Shown in pieces: positions 42,977 to 50,957 of a stretch of DNA of 64,000 nucleotides. The stretch lies in assembly GCF_000685295.1 (NCBI RefSeq), contig NZ_ARYL01000022.1, positions 1 to 64,000 on the forward strand. The letters are read 5' to 3'. The DNA comes from Hyphomonas oceanitis SCH89. Lineage in GTDB: Bacteria > Pseudomonadota > Alphaproteobacteria > Caulobacterales > Hyphomonadaceae. The position numbers were made by a program, and so were the translations under genes. Numbering within the stretch: position 1 is the stretch's first letter; every line of letters starts with the position of its first letter. The notes beneath the pieces are model-generated. The model was not told the origin of the DNA and made no database searches. It saw only the letters and a list, made by a program, of their open reading frames with translations.

Positions 42977-44182
42977 TCAGGCGTCAACCAGCGCGCGCGC
43001 CCGTTCGGCCACCTTCGCCTCGAGGTTCGCGCGCTTGAACAGCTTCGCCGCATTCCCGCCGAGCACCGCGATGAAATCTTCCATCGTGGCATCGGCATTC
43101 TCTGCCATCATACGGTCCACCACCTTGCCCGAGAACGGGAACGTCCCTTCCGAGTGCGGATAGTCCGTCGCAAACAACAGCGCGCCGATGCCCACACCCT
43201 TGCGCGTGGCAACAGAGCCGACGTCATTCTGCAGGGCACAGTGAACCTGATCGCGGACGATCTGGCTCGGCAGGCGTGACAGCTTAGGGTGGATAACCGG
43301 CGCATGGCCATGATAAATCTCGTCCATCCGCTCGGCGAGCCCCCACAGCCAGCCGGCCGAATGTTCGGCAAACAGGATGTGCGCCTTCGGATTGCGGTCC
43401 AGAACGCCGCCGCCGACCAGCTGCGTGATGATGTCCACCGCATCGTTCATCTGACGGGTATAGTTGAACATGCCCGAGCCCGGCCCCTTCAGGGCGCGAA
43501 TGTTCACGTCGCCGACGCCTGTATGGAACACGAGCGGGATATTGTTTTCGCCCGCAAAGGCAAAGATCGGGTCCCAGCGTTCGTCATTGTAATTGTTGAG
43601 CCCTTCCCACAGGCAGAAGGCCGCATAGCCCATCGCTGCCGTCCGCTTGCACTCGGCCAGCGCATCCTCGAAATCGATACAGGGGATCATGGCTGCGGGC
43701 ACCAGGCGCCCCTCGGACGCTTTGCAATAGTCCCACGCCCAGTCGTTATAAATCTGGCAGGCCACGCGCTGGCCTTCACGATCGGCAATGCGCGGCAGCA
43801 TCAGGCCCAGCGACGGGAAGACGAGTTCGGCGTCCACACCGTCGCGGTCCATGTCCTGGAAGCGCAGCGCAAGGTCGCGCGCGCCAAGGCGCCGCGTATC
43901 CACCGCGCAATCGCTCACGAAATTGTCCCTGGCGTCCGTGCAGGATCTGTCGTCCGCCGTCTCCGATTGAGCCGAGAAGGATGCATCCTTCTGCCCTGTC
44001 TTGTGCGCATGGAAATTGGCCTTTACCTTCAGGATCACCTGGTCGCCGATCCGCGTGATCCGGTAGTCGCCGTCCTTTTCACCATGAATGACGAACTGGC
44101 TGAGATGCTCCGGCATGTTCTTGAAAAAAAGGTCTGCGGGTTCCGCGATATGGGCGTCGCAGCTGAAGAGAAATGGTTTCAT
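42977..44182 (-). CDS. Amidohydrolase family (ACMSD-like metal-dependent hydrolase/decarboxylase), copy 2
   Basis: A 401-residue paralogue of the enzyme at 15175-16281, with D-A-H (about 9-11), F-H-T-G-V-G and a late T-D-Y-P-H-S-E-G. It carries an extra segment of about 30 residues (around 60-95) after the first strands. The ATG has GGGAG upstream. It has its own upstream region of 165 bp with a CAGATA-A-TATCTG palindrome and no copy of the cluster operator. Confidence 0.85.
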   Translation of the reverse strand: MKPFLFSCDAHIAEPADLFFKNMPEHLSQFVIHGEKDGDYRITRIGDQVILKVKANFHAHKTGQKDASFSAQSETADDRSCTDARDNFVSDCAVDTRRLGARDLALRFQDMDRDGVDAELVFPSLGLMLPRIADREGQRVACQIYNDWAWDYCKASEGRLVPAAMIPCIDFEDALAECKRTAAMGYAAFCLWEGLNNYNDERWDPIFAFAGENNIPLVFHTGVGDVNIRALKGPGSGMFNYTRQMNDAVDIITQLVGGGVLDRNPKAHILFAEHSAGWLWGLAERMDEIYHGHAPVIHPKLSRLPSQIVRDQVHCALQNDVGSVATRKGVGIGALLFATDYPHSEGTFPFSGKVVDRMMAENADATMEDFIAVLGGNAAKLFKRANLEAKVAERARALVDA

Positions 44183-44298
44183 TGTGTGCTCCCTGAATGC
44201 GTCCTGATGGATGTCTATCCAAGCATGACGCTACAGGTGGGAACCTGCTAAAACTATCCGGAAGACTACTTAATAGATACCTTTATAATGAGTAACGT

Positions 44299-44311
44299 CA
44301 GATAATATCTG
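44299..44311. promoter_or_regulatory. Palindrome upstream of amidohydrolase copy 2
   Basis: Perfect inverted repeat CAGATA-A-TATCTG, 117 bp upstream of the start at 44182 and 37 bp downstream of the NMO stop at 44348. It differs from the cluster operator. Confidence 0.4.
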
Positions 44312-44347
44312 CTGTTTTGAGCATTTTAATCTTTTAACAGGAACCCT

Positions 44348-45334
44348 TTATGCATTCCTGTGCATACCCGCCAGCCGCTTGTCGAGGATCGCGTCGGCTT
44401 CGCCGATGATCCGGTCGATCAGTTCCTTCACAGTCGGAATATCGTGGATCAGGCCCTGCACCATGCTGGCCCAGAACACACCCTTGGTCAGGTCGCCCGT
44501 CTGCAGCAATTCGCGTCCCGCCGTGCCCGCCACCAGCTCTGCCACGTCCCTGAACTTCGCGTCCGGCTGGGCCAGCCGCCGCGCGACCTCGTCGGAGACC
44601 TCGCTCTTGCCCACCCGCGCCGTATTCTTGAAATTGCGGAAGATCAGGTGCGTGCCGCGCTCGTCATTGTCGACATAGGCCTGTTTCACATTGGGGTGGA
44701 TCTGCGCTTCCTGCGTGGCGCAGAAGCGCGTGCCCATATTGATGCCCTCCGCGCCCAGCGCCAGCGCCGCAACAAGGCCGCGCCCGTCACCGAAGCCGCC
44801 CGAGGCAATCATCGGAATCTTCACCTGGTCCGCCGCGCAAGGGATAAGGACCAGTCCCGGAACGTCGTCCTCGCCCGGGTGTCCAGCGCATTCGAACCCG
44901 TCAATCGAGATCGCATCGACGCCCTTGCGCTCGGCCGACACAGAATGGCGCACCGAAGTGCACTTGTGCAGGATGCGAATGCCGTGCGGCTTCATCATCT
45001 CCCAGAATTCGGCCACGGCCGACGTTCCGGCCGTTTCGACAATCGTGATGCCGCCATCGATGATCGCTTTGACATATCCGGCATAGTCCGGCGAATTCAT
45101 GGTCGGGAACACGGTCAGGTTCACGCCGAACGGCTTGTCCGTCATGCTGCGGCAGCGCTCGATCTCCTCGCGCAGCGCCTGCGGCGAGGGCTGCGTCAGG
45201 GCCGTCAGCAGGCCGAGGCCGCCTGCATTCGACACAGCCGAGGCCAGCTCGGCAACGCCAACGCTCTGCATGCCGCCCTGAACGATCGGATGCTCGATAT
45301 CCAGCAATTCGGTGATACGTGTCTTGAAGGCCAT
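44348..45334 (-). CDS. Nitronate monooxygenase-like FMN protein, copy 1
   Basis: A 328-residue TIM-barrel flavoprotein of the nitronate monooxygenase/2-nitropropane dioxygenase family, with the FMN motifs P-I-V-Q-G-G-M, G-G-F-G-D-G-R and N-M-G-T-R-F. Many family members act not on nitronates but as reductases of acyl-CoA intermediates, as does the steroid-pathway protein IpdC, and the neighbouring genes favour such a role (inference). It is divergent from a second, shorter member at 45407, and the operator between them overlaps both promoters. Confidence 0.85.
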   Translation of the reverse strand: MAFKTRITELLDIEHPIVQGGMQSVGVAELASAVSNAGGLGLLTALTQPSPQALREEIERCRSMTDKPFGVNLTVFPTMNSPDYAGYVKAIIDGGITIVETAGTSAVAEFWEMMKPHGIRILHKCTSVRHSVSAERKGVDAISIDGFECAGHPGEDDVPGLVLIPCAADQVKIPMIASGGFGDGRGLVAALALGAEGINMGTRFCATQEAQIHPNVKQAYVDNDERGTHLIFRNFKNTARVGKSEVSDEVARRLAQPDAKFRDVAELVAGTAGRELLQTGDLTKGVFWASMVQGLIHDIPTVKELIDRIIGEADAILDKRLAGMHRNA

Positions 45335-45364
45335 GGTCGCTTCCCTTTTCGTCCGGACTAGTTA

Positions 45365-45379
45365 TTATACTAGGTTATA
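45365..45379. promoter_or_regulatory. Cluster operator, 12/15 match between two divergent NMO-like genes
   Basis: TTATACTAGGTTATA. On the minus strand TATAAT and on the plus strand TATACT lie within or beside it, so one bound protein could control both divergent transcripts. Confidence 0.65.
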
Positions 45380-45406
45380 TACTTGATGTGCGAGAGAGGC
45401 GAGCCC

Positions 45407-46357
45407 TTGTCAACCAGGATCGACCGTTTCAGCCTCCGGCTGCCCCTCATGGCGGCGCCCATGTCCATCGCCTCGAACGTGGCCCTCGTCAGCGCCTGCT
45501 CCCGCGCCGGCATCATCGGCTGCTTCCCCACCCATAATGCCGCCCGTGATGGCGGGCTCGCCAGCTGGATCGACCGGATCGAGACCGCCCGCCACAAGCA
45601 CGCCGATCACGGCGGCGACCCGGCCCCCTTCGCCGTCAACATCAACGTCTCCCGCCACAAGCCGGCGGAATCCCTGGCGGGCGAAATCGCCGCCTGTCGC
45701 GCCGCGCGCCTCCCCCTCATCACGACAAATGCCGGCGATCCTTCGGAACTCGTCAAACAGGTTCACGACTGGGGCGGCCTGGTCATACATGACGCCACCA
45801 CCGTCGAGCAGGCAGAGAAGGCCGTCGCCGCCGGGGTCGATGGCCTTATGCTGGTCTGCGCCGGCGCCGGTGGTCTCGGCGGCCTGCTCAGCCCCTTCGC
45901 CTTCGTGCCCAGGGTGCGTCGCTTCTTTGACGGCATCATCCAGCTCGCGGGCGGCGTCGCCACTGGCGAAGGCATCGCGGCGGCTGAATTGCTCGGCGCC
46001 GACATGGTCTGCATGGGCACCCGATTCATCGCCACCGAGGAGTCAGGCGTGGTCCCCGGCCACAAGCGAATGCTCACGGAAGTGTCGATGAGCGATGTGC
46101 TCTGGACCGACGCCATCTGCGGCATCAGTGCCAATTTCCTGCGCCCCTCCATCGCCGCCAATCAGCTCGACCCCGACCACCTTCCACCCCTCTCCCACAC
46201 CGGCCGCCCCACTCTGCCCCCCGGCGTAAAACCCTGGAGCATGGTCTGGTCCGGCGGACACAGCGCCGCACTCATCGACACCATTCCGACTGTCGTCGCG
46301 CTCGTGGAAGAGCTGGAACGGGGCTATCTGTCCGCCCGGCAAAGCCGGACGCGATAA
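45407..46357 (+). CDS. Nitronate monooxygenase-like FMN protein, copy 2
   Basis: A 316-residue member of the same flavoprotein family as its divergent neighbour, but only distantly similar. It has P-L-M-A-A-P-M, G-A-G-G-L-G-G, A-G-G-V-A-T-G-E-G and C-M-G-T-R-F-I-A. I prefer TTG 45407, with GAGAGG seven bases upstream; an ATG at 45386 is in frame, but lies only seven bases after the operator and lacks a ribosome-binding site. Probably an FMN-dependent oxidoreductase for a CoA ester or unsaturated ketone; not proven by sequence. Confidence 0.82.
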   Translation: MSTRIDRFSLRLPLMAAPMSIASNVALVSACSRAGIIGCFPTHNAARDGGLASWIDRIETARHKHADHGGDPAPFAVNINVSRHKPAESLAGEIAACRAARLPLITTNAGDPSELVKQVHDWGGLVIHDATTVEQAEKAVAAGVDGLMLVCAGAGGLGGLLSPFAFVPRVRRFFDGIIQLAGGVATGEGIAAAELLGADMVCMGTRFIATEESGVVPGHKRMLTEVSMSDVLWTDAICGISANFLRPSIAANQLDPDHLPPLSHTGRPTLPPGVKPWSMVWSGGHSAALIDTIPTVVALVEELERGYLSARQSRTR

Positions 46358-46595
46358 ACTTGCCTTCCGCGTGGCCGCCATGGGTACAGGCGTCTTCGAC
46401 TGGATCGGCGGGCGCGCACTCCCCACGAGGCCCCTCAGGCTAGCCTGTGATCACTTGAGCCTCATTGAAGATATCGCAGGAGAGGCACTGTACAGGCGCT
46501 CTTCAAATCAGATCTCGCAACAGCCGACAGGCTCCACTTTTGCGGATTTTGATGCTGGAAAATGTCGTTCATCCCGAAATCCGGATACAGCACAC
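46358..46595. other. Gene-free intergenic region between convergent genes
   Basis: No convincing gene, operator or strong terminator was seen in these 238 bases. The plus-strand frame downstream of the NMO stop is a read-through shadow. Confidence 0.5.
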
Positions 46596-47666
46596 CTACC
46601 AGCCGCCCATGTCAGCTGCCCGTGCACGGTGTACCGCCGGGCTGCCCAGTACGGCGCGATCGAACACCGACCGTCGGAACCAGATGTTCAATCCGTACTC
46701 CCACGTATACCCAATACCGCCATGGGCCGCGATCGCATCGCGCGCAACTTGCGTGAACCGGTCGCAGATATGCGCCTTGGCGATCGCTGCGGCCCGCGAA
46801 GCGTCCGGTAGTTCGCTGTCCCACGCATAGGCCGCATACCACAGCAGGCCGCGCGACGGCTCCACACTCAATGCCATCGTCGCCAGCTGGTGCTTCAGCG
46901 CCTGGAACCTTGCGATCTGCTGGCCGAATTGCTGGCGCTCCTGCGCATAGGCGACCGACAGGTCGGTACAATACTGCGCCCCGCCCAGGGCATCGGCTGC
47001 GACCAGTACAAGCGCCGCATCGAAGATGCGCTGCACCATCGGGTCTTCTGCCTCGAACAGGATGTCCGCTTTCGCGTCCTTGAACAGGACGCTGGAGGCC
47101 GGACGTGTCCGGTCGGTGGAGGCAATTGGAGTCACCTCCACCCCGTCGCCAGGTTGCACCAGCGCCAGCGCGCCGCCTTTCAAACCAACGAGAAGCGCTC
47201 CCACACTCCCCGCAGACGGCGCGAACCGAACCTCACCATTGGCTTTTCCGTCCTTGATTTCGACTGTCCAGCTCTCCGGCAGCCAGTCGCCACCAAAGGC
47301 AAAGCTCGCCACCGTCTCACCGCTCGCCACGCCCGGCAGCAGCGCCTCGCGCGCCGCCATATTGCCTGTCTTCGACAGGGCCAGCGCCGTCAGCATCTGC
47401 CCGATCACCGGTCCCGGCGCTGCACCGCGCCCGAGAGCCTCGACCGAAATCGCCGCTTCCAGAAGGCCAAGACCGCTGCCTCCGGCTTCCTCGTCGAGCA
47501 TAAGCCCGGCCAGGCCAAGCTCCATCAGGGCGTTCCAGCTCTTCGGCTCGAAATCGCTTTCATCATCCAGGAAGGCCATCAACGCCTCGCGCGGCAATGC
47601 AGCCTGCAGCGCGCCCTGCACGGTATCCTGAATGGCAATCTGGTCGCTATCGAGATGGAACCTCAT
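46596..47666 (-). CDS. Acyl-CoA dehydrogenase, short subunit of a probable heteromer (pair 1)
   Basis: A 356-residue acyl-CoA dehydrogenase-like protein, short for the family and divergent in the middle. The C-terminal helix has A-A-H-G-G-I-G-Y-T-W-E-Y, and the usual Y-E-G-T motif is absent. The ATG overlaps the stop of the 398-residue enzyme next door by four bases (ATGA) with GGAGAAGGG upstream. Adjacent unlike subunits that assemble as alpha2-beta2 flavoenzymes are established for steroid-degrading acyl-CoA dehydrogenases (ChsE4/ChsE5 type). The long frame upstream of the ATG is not coding. Confidence 0.85.
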   Translation of the reverse strand: MRFHLDSDQIAIQDTVQGALQAALPREALMAFLDDESDFEPKSWNALMELGLAGLMLDEEAGGSGLGLLEAAISVEALGRGAAPGPVIGQMLTALALSKTGNMAAREALLPGVASGETVASFAFGGDWLPESWTVEIKDGKANGEVRFAPSAGSVGALLVGLKGGALALVQPGDGVEVTPIASTDRTRPASSVLFKDAKADILFEAEDPMVQRIFDAALVLVAADALGGAQYCTDLSVAYAQERQQFGQQIARFQALKHQLATMALSVEPSRGLLWYAAYAWDSELPDASRAAAIAKAHICDRFTQVARDAIAAHGGIGYTWEYGLNIWFRRSVFDRAVLGSPAVHRARAADMGGW

Positions 47667-48859
47667 TTGCCCTTCTCCATGGCCAGGTCGCGCGGCAGGC
47701 CAAGGCCCCGTTCCGCAATGATATTGCGCTGGATATTCGTCGTACCCCCAGCGATCGAATTGCCAAGCGAGCCCATGATCTGGTCCAGCCATTTCTCGGG
47801 CCCGCGCCCACGCGTGCCTGCCGGGGCCGGCTCGACCAGCGCCTCGTCGCCGAGAATATCCTGCGCCGTCAGGGCCATGTCATGACCAATTTCAGTCAGC
47901 AGCAACTTCATCATGAGGCTGATCATTCCCGGCGATTCCCCCGCAATGGCATTCGACATGATCCGGTAACTGGAATAGCGGTGCGCCATCACCCAGCCCT
48001 CGATCTTGCCGAGCGCCTCACGGATCAGCGGGTCTTCGATGGCCGGCCTGCCATTGCGCTGAACGTCCCTGGCCAGTTCGACCAGTTTTTCGAACTGGCT
48101 GCCGAGTCCTGCGGCCGAACCGATGCTCGCCCGCTCATGCTTCAGCGTCGTGCGCGAGACATTCCAGCCTTCGCCGCGTTCACCGACAATCCAGTCGGCC
48201 GGCGTTTCGGCATTGTCGAAGAAGAATTCGAAGAAGCCGCTCTCACCCGTCATCTGGCGGATCGGGCGGCGCGTGATTCCCGGCTGGTCCAGGTCGATCA
48301 GCAGGTAGGAAATACCGTCATGCTTGCCGGCGTCCGGCTCGGTGCGGATCAGAGCGAACATGTGCGTCGCCTTGCCGCCCTGGCTCGTCCAGATCTTCTG
48401 GCCGTTAATGATCCACTTGCCGTCAACCAGTTCGCCCCTGGTGCGCACCGAAGCGAGGTCAGAGCCCGTACCTGGTTCGGAATAACCCTGCCCCCAGACA
48501 TATTCACCCGCCATGGTCGGCCGGATGAACAGGTCTTTCTGCTTCTGTGTCCCGCGCTCCAGCAGGGTCGGCACCAGCATGTTCATGCCATTGCCAGCCA
48601 CTTCCATCGGCGCATAGGCGCGGGCGAATTCCTCGCGGATCACCTGCGCCGTGATCACGTCTGGCGCCTGCTCCGAACCGCCGAATTCCTTCGGGATACC
48701 GCGATAGAGATAGCCCGCTTCAGTCGCCTTCAGACGGAATGCCGAGACATAGGCCCCCATGGCTCCGCGTTCGACGCCCTTCGGCGCCCAGTTCTCTTTC
48801 AGGAAGGCCCGCACATGCTTGCGGAAGGCTTCCGCCTCTGCGCCATAAGTCAGGTCCAT
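47663..48859 (-). CDS. Acyl-CoA dehydrogenase, long subunit of a probable heteromer (pair 1)
   Basis: A 398-residue acyl-CoA dehydrogenase with the motif Y-S-E-P-G-T-G-S-D-L, W-I-I-N-G-Q-K-I-W-T-S and a C-terminus N-I-Q-R-N-I-I-A-E-R-G-L-G-L-P. It starts at ATG 48859, five bases after the enoyl-CoA hydratase stop, with GAGGG upstream. It is translationally coupled to the short subunit at 46596. The pair would desaturate a bulky acyl-CoA. Confidence 0.88.
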   Translation of the reverse strand: MDLTYGAEAEAFRKHVRAFLKENWAPKGVERGAMGAYVSAFRLKATEAGYLYRGIPKEFGGSEQAPDVITAQVIREEFARAYAPMEVAGNGMNMLVPTLLERGTQKQKDLFIRPTMAGEYVWGQGYSEPGTGSDLASVRTRGELVDGKWIINGQKIWTSQGGKATHMFALIRTEPDAGKHDGISYLLIDLDQPGITRRPIRQMTGESGFFEFFFDNAETPADWIVGERGEGWNVSRTTLKHERASIGSAAGLGSQFEKLVELARDVQRNGRPAIEDPLIREALGKIEGWVMAHRYSSYRIMSNAIAGESPGMISLMMKLLLTEIGHDMALTAQDILGDEALVEPAPAGTRGRGPEKWLDQIMGSLGNSIAGGTTNIQRNIIAERGLGLPRDLAMEKGK

Positions 48860-48863
48860 CCGC

Positions 48864-49652
48864 TCAGCCCTCGCCCATTTCTTTCGTCGCCTTGTAGATG
48901 CGGCCTGCGGCCTGCGTGGATAGGCCCATGTAAAGGCTCTCCTGGTCGAGGTGCTGTTCGAACATTCCATCCTCGGCATTGTTGAGATTGGCTTTCATGT
49001 AGCGCCAGCCCATGCGCGGCCCCGCCGCGAGGCGTTTCGCCACTTTCAGCGTCTCGTCCCGCAATGTCTCGTCAGGGAACAGGCGCGTATACAGCCCGAA
49101 CGCCAGCGCTGCTTCCGCATCCAGCTTTTCGCCCATGAAGAACAATTCGCGCGCCTTGGCCGTGCCGAGGATTTTCGTCCAGAACCAGGTCGACCCGAAA
49201 TCACCGCTGCCGCCAATCCGGTCAAAGGCCGACAGGAAGGTTGCGGATTCGCCAGCCAGCCGCAGGTCGCATGCCCCGGCAATACCAATGCCCGCACCTG
49301 CCACCGGCCCGTTGACCATCGCTATGGTCGGCTTGCCCATCTCGTGCAACAGACGCGCTGTTTCCATGTGAGACCTGAGCCGCACATGACCCTGCTCGGT
49401 CGGTCCGCCCACTTCCGGCGTTACCTCTGCGGGGGCGCGATTGCCTTTCAGGTCACCGCCAGAGCAGAAACCCCGGCCCGCGCCCGTCACGACGACGCAG
49501 CCGACCGTCGCATCCTTCGCCGCATCCGCCACGGCCACCGCGAGCGGTGCCATGATGGAATCATTGAGGGCATTCAGCCGGTCCGGCCGGTTCAGCGTGA
49601 TGATCCGGACACCACCTGTATCCTCGACAAGGACGGTCGCTTCCTCGCTCAT
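48864..49652 (-). CDS. Enoyl-CoA hydratase/isomerase family protein
   Basis: A 262-residue crotonase-fold protein with T-L-N-R-P-D-R-L-N-A-L, the oxyanion glycines F-C-S-G-G-D-L and G-P-V-A-G-A-G. The site corresponding to the second hydratase Glu reads G-G-S-G-D-F-G-S-T-W, an Asp-containing pattern more like PaaG/MenB-type isomerases and lyases than standard hydratases. Its start overlaps the stop of the MaoC gene (ATGA). It lies in a five-gene minus-strand unit running from the ligase at 52481 to 46596. Confidence 0.85.
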   Translation of the reverse strand: MSEEATVLVEDTGGVRIITLNRPDRLNALNDSIMAPLAVAVADAAKDATVGCVVVTGAGRGFCSGGDLKGNRAPAEVTPEVGGPTEQGHVRLRSHMETARLLHEMGKPTIAMVNGPVAGAGIGIAGACDLRLAGESATFLSAFDRIGGSGDFGSTWFWTKILGTAKARELFFMGEKLDAEAALAFGLYTRLFPDETLRDETLKVAKRLAAGPRMGWRYMKANLNNAEDGMFEQHLDQESLYMGLSTQAAGRIYKATKEMGEG

Positions 49653-50932
49653 TTCTTCGAGAGTTCCCAGTGACGCGCCATCATGCGCGCTGCTTCCTCG
49701 GCGAGCTCAGCCGGCACTTCGGGATACATCGCCAAACGCCCCTTTTTCGGCAGGGCTATGGTCGCCGTCCCTTTCACCGTCACTTCATCGCGCTGGTTCA
49801 TGAACTGGACCATGACATCGACCAGGTACTGGCCGTTCTCCTCGCGCTTGGCGACTACTTCGCCGGTCACGAACTGGGTGTCGCCCATATAGTTGAACTT
49901 GCGGATTTCATCATGCACGTGGGTGACGATGCCGTCATCGCCGGCCCAGTCCTGCAGGTAGTGGAACAGGTAATTTTCGCGCATTACCCCATAATCATAG
50001 GCCATTGGGTTGCCGATGGCCTGGGCCCATTTCGGGTCCCAGTGAAGGCGTTGCGCAACGTCCGGAATGCCCTGCTCGTTCTTCACGTAGAAGGGCGCAA
50101 TGCGCTTGCGGTTCTTGTGCGCCAGGCGCCCCACGGTCGGCGCATAGGGCACAAAACCATAACCGCCCGAATGGAAACAGATCACGTCGGTGACCGTCAG
50201 CGGCCCCTTGGCCATGTTACCCAGCGACTCGCCGACCTTGACGTCGTCGAAATAGCGCGTCTCGGCGCCGCGCACGGTCTCGGCAGCATATACCGCCTCA
50301 ATCTTTTCAAATTCCTCGTCTGTATAGGTCGCCGGCTGGATGGCAGAATACTTGCCCTTCTTGGCGGCGGTCTTGCGCTCGGTCAGGATGCGCAGGATGC
50401 GGTAGACGGCGACCACTTCGCCGCGCTGGTTCACCTTGACGTCCTTGCGGGTGCAGATCACGGACCGGCCACCAAACTCGGACGATTTCACGTCGCAGGT
50501 CTCGTCGCCATTATAAGAATAGATCGTGTCGCCCGGACGCATCGGACGGTAGAAGTCCCAGGTCGATCCCGACACGAACACATGGATCCCGCGGAACAGC
50601 GATTTGCGCAGCTTCTTGATCTCGTCAGGCGTCGGATCGCCCAGCATCGGCGAATTGACGGAGCCGATCATCATACCGGGGGCAATCACGCCGCCCCAGC
50701 GGGTGCCAGCGGCATAATCCGGATCGCAGAACAGCGGATTATCGTCACCGCAGCCGTGCGACCAGTTGCGGATATTGTCCTCGGTTGCAGTCTGGTTGTA
50801 TTCGCGATGCTTGGACGGCGACATATGCCCCAGCAGCTTCATCTGCCGTTCGATGTCTTCGTCCGTAATGGCGTAGTCGACTGCTTTCTTCCACTCGTCG
50901 CTCTCGAGAATGTCGTCCTTGGCCTCGGCCAT
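49649..50932 (-). CDS. Fused double-hotdog MaoC-type enoyl-CoA hydratase
   Basis: A 427-residue protein with two hotdog-fold halves. The N-terminal half (about 30-200) carries D-D-N-P-L-F-C-D-P-D-Y-A, the N-terminal MaoC signature; the C-terminal half (about 230-410) includes Y-D-Y-G-V-M-R-E-N and W-A-G-D-D-G. MaoC enzymes hydrate trans-2-enoyl-CoAs, including bulky ones that crotonases reject. The ATG at 50932 has GGAG upstream. It is followed by the crotonase-like gene, so both a MaoC and a crotonase activity act in one unit. Confidence 0.86.
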   Translation of the reverse strand: MAEAKDDILESDEWKKAVDYAITDEDIERQMKLLGHMSPSKHREYNQTATEDNIRNWSHGCGDDNPLFCDPDYAAGTRWGGVIAPGMMIGSVNSPMLGDPTPDEIKKLRKSLFRGIHVFVSGSTWDFYRPMRPGDTIYSYNGDETCDVKSSEFGGRSVICTRKDVKVNQRGEVVAVYRILRILTERKTAAKKGKYSAIQPATYTDEEFEKIEAVYAAETVRGAETRYFDDVKVGESLGNMAKGPLTVTDVICFHSGGYGFVPYAPTVGRLAHKNRKRIAPFYVKNEQGIPDVAQRLHWDPKWAQAIGNPMAYDYGVMRENYLFHYLQDWAGDDGIVTHVHDEIRKFNYMGDTQFVTGEVVAKREENGQYLVDVMVQFMNQRDEVTVKGTATIALPKKGRLAMYPEVPAELAEEAARMMARHWELSKK

Positions 50933-50957
50933 AATGTGCTCTCCTTTGGATCCGCGC

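Noticed and set aside
44270-44295. Possible additional copy of the cluster operator (GATACCTTTATAATG)
   Set aside because: It lacks the CTAG centre and matches the consensus at fewer than half of the positions in any register.
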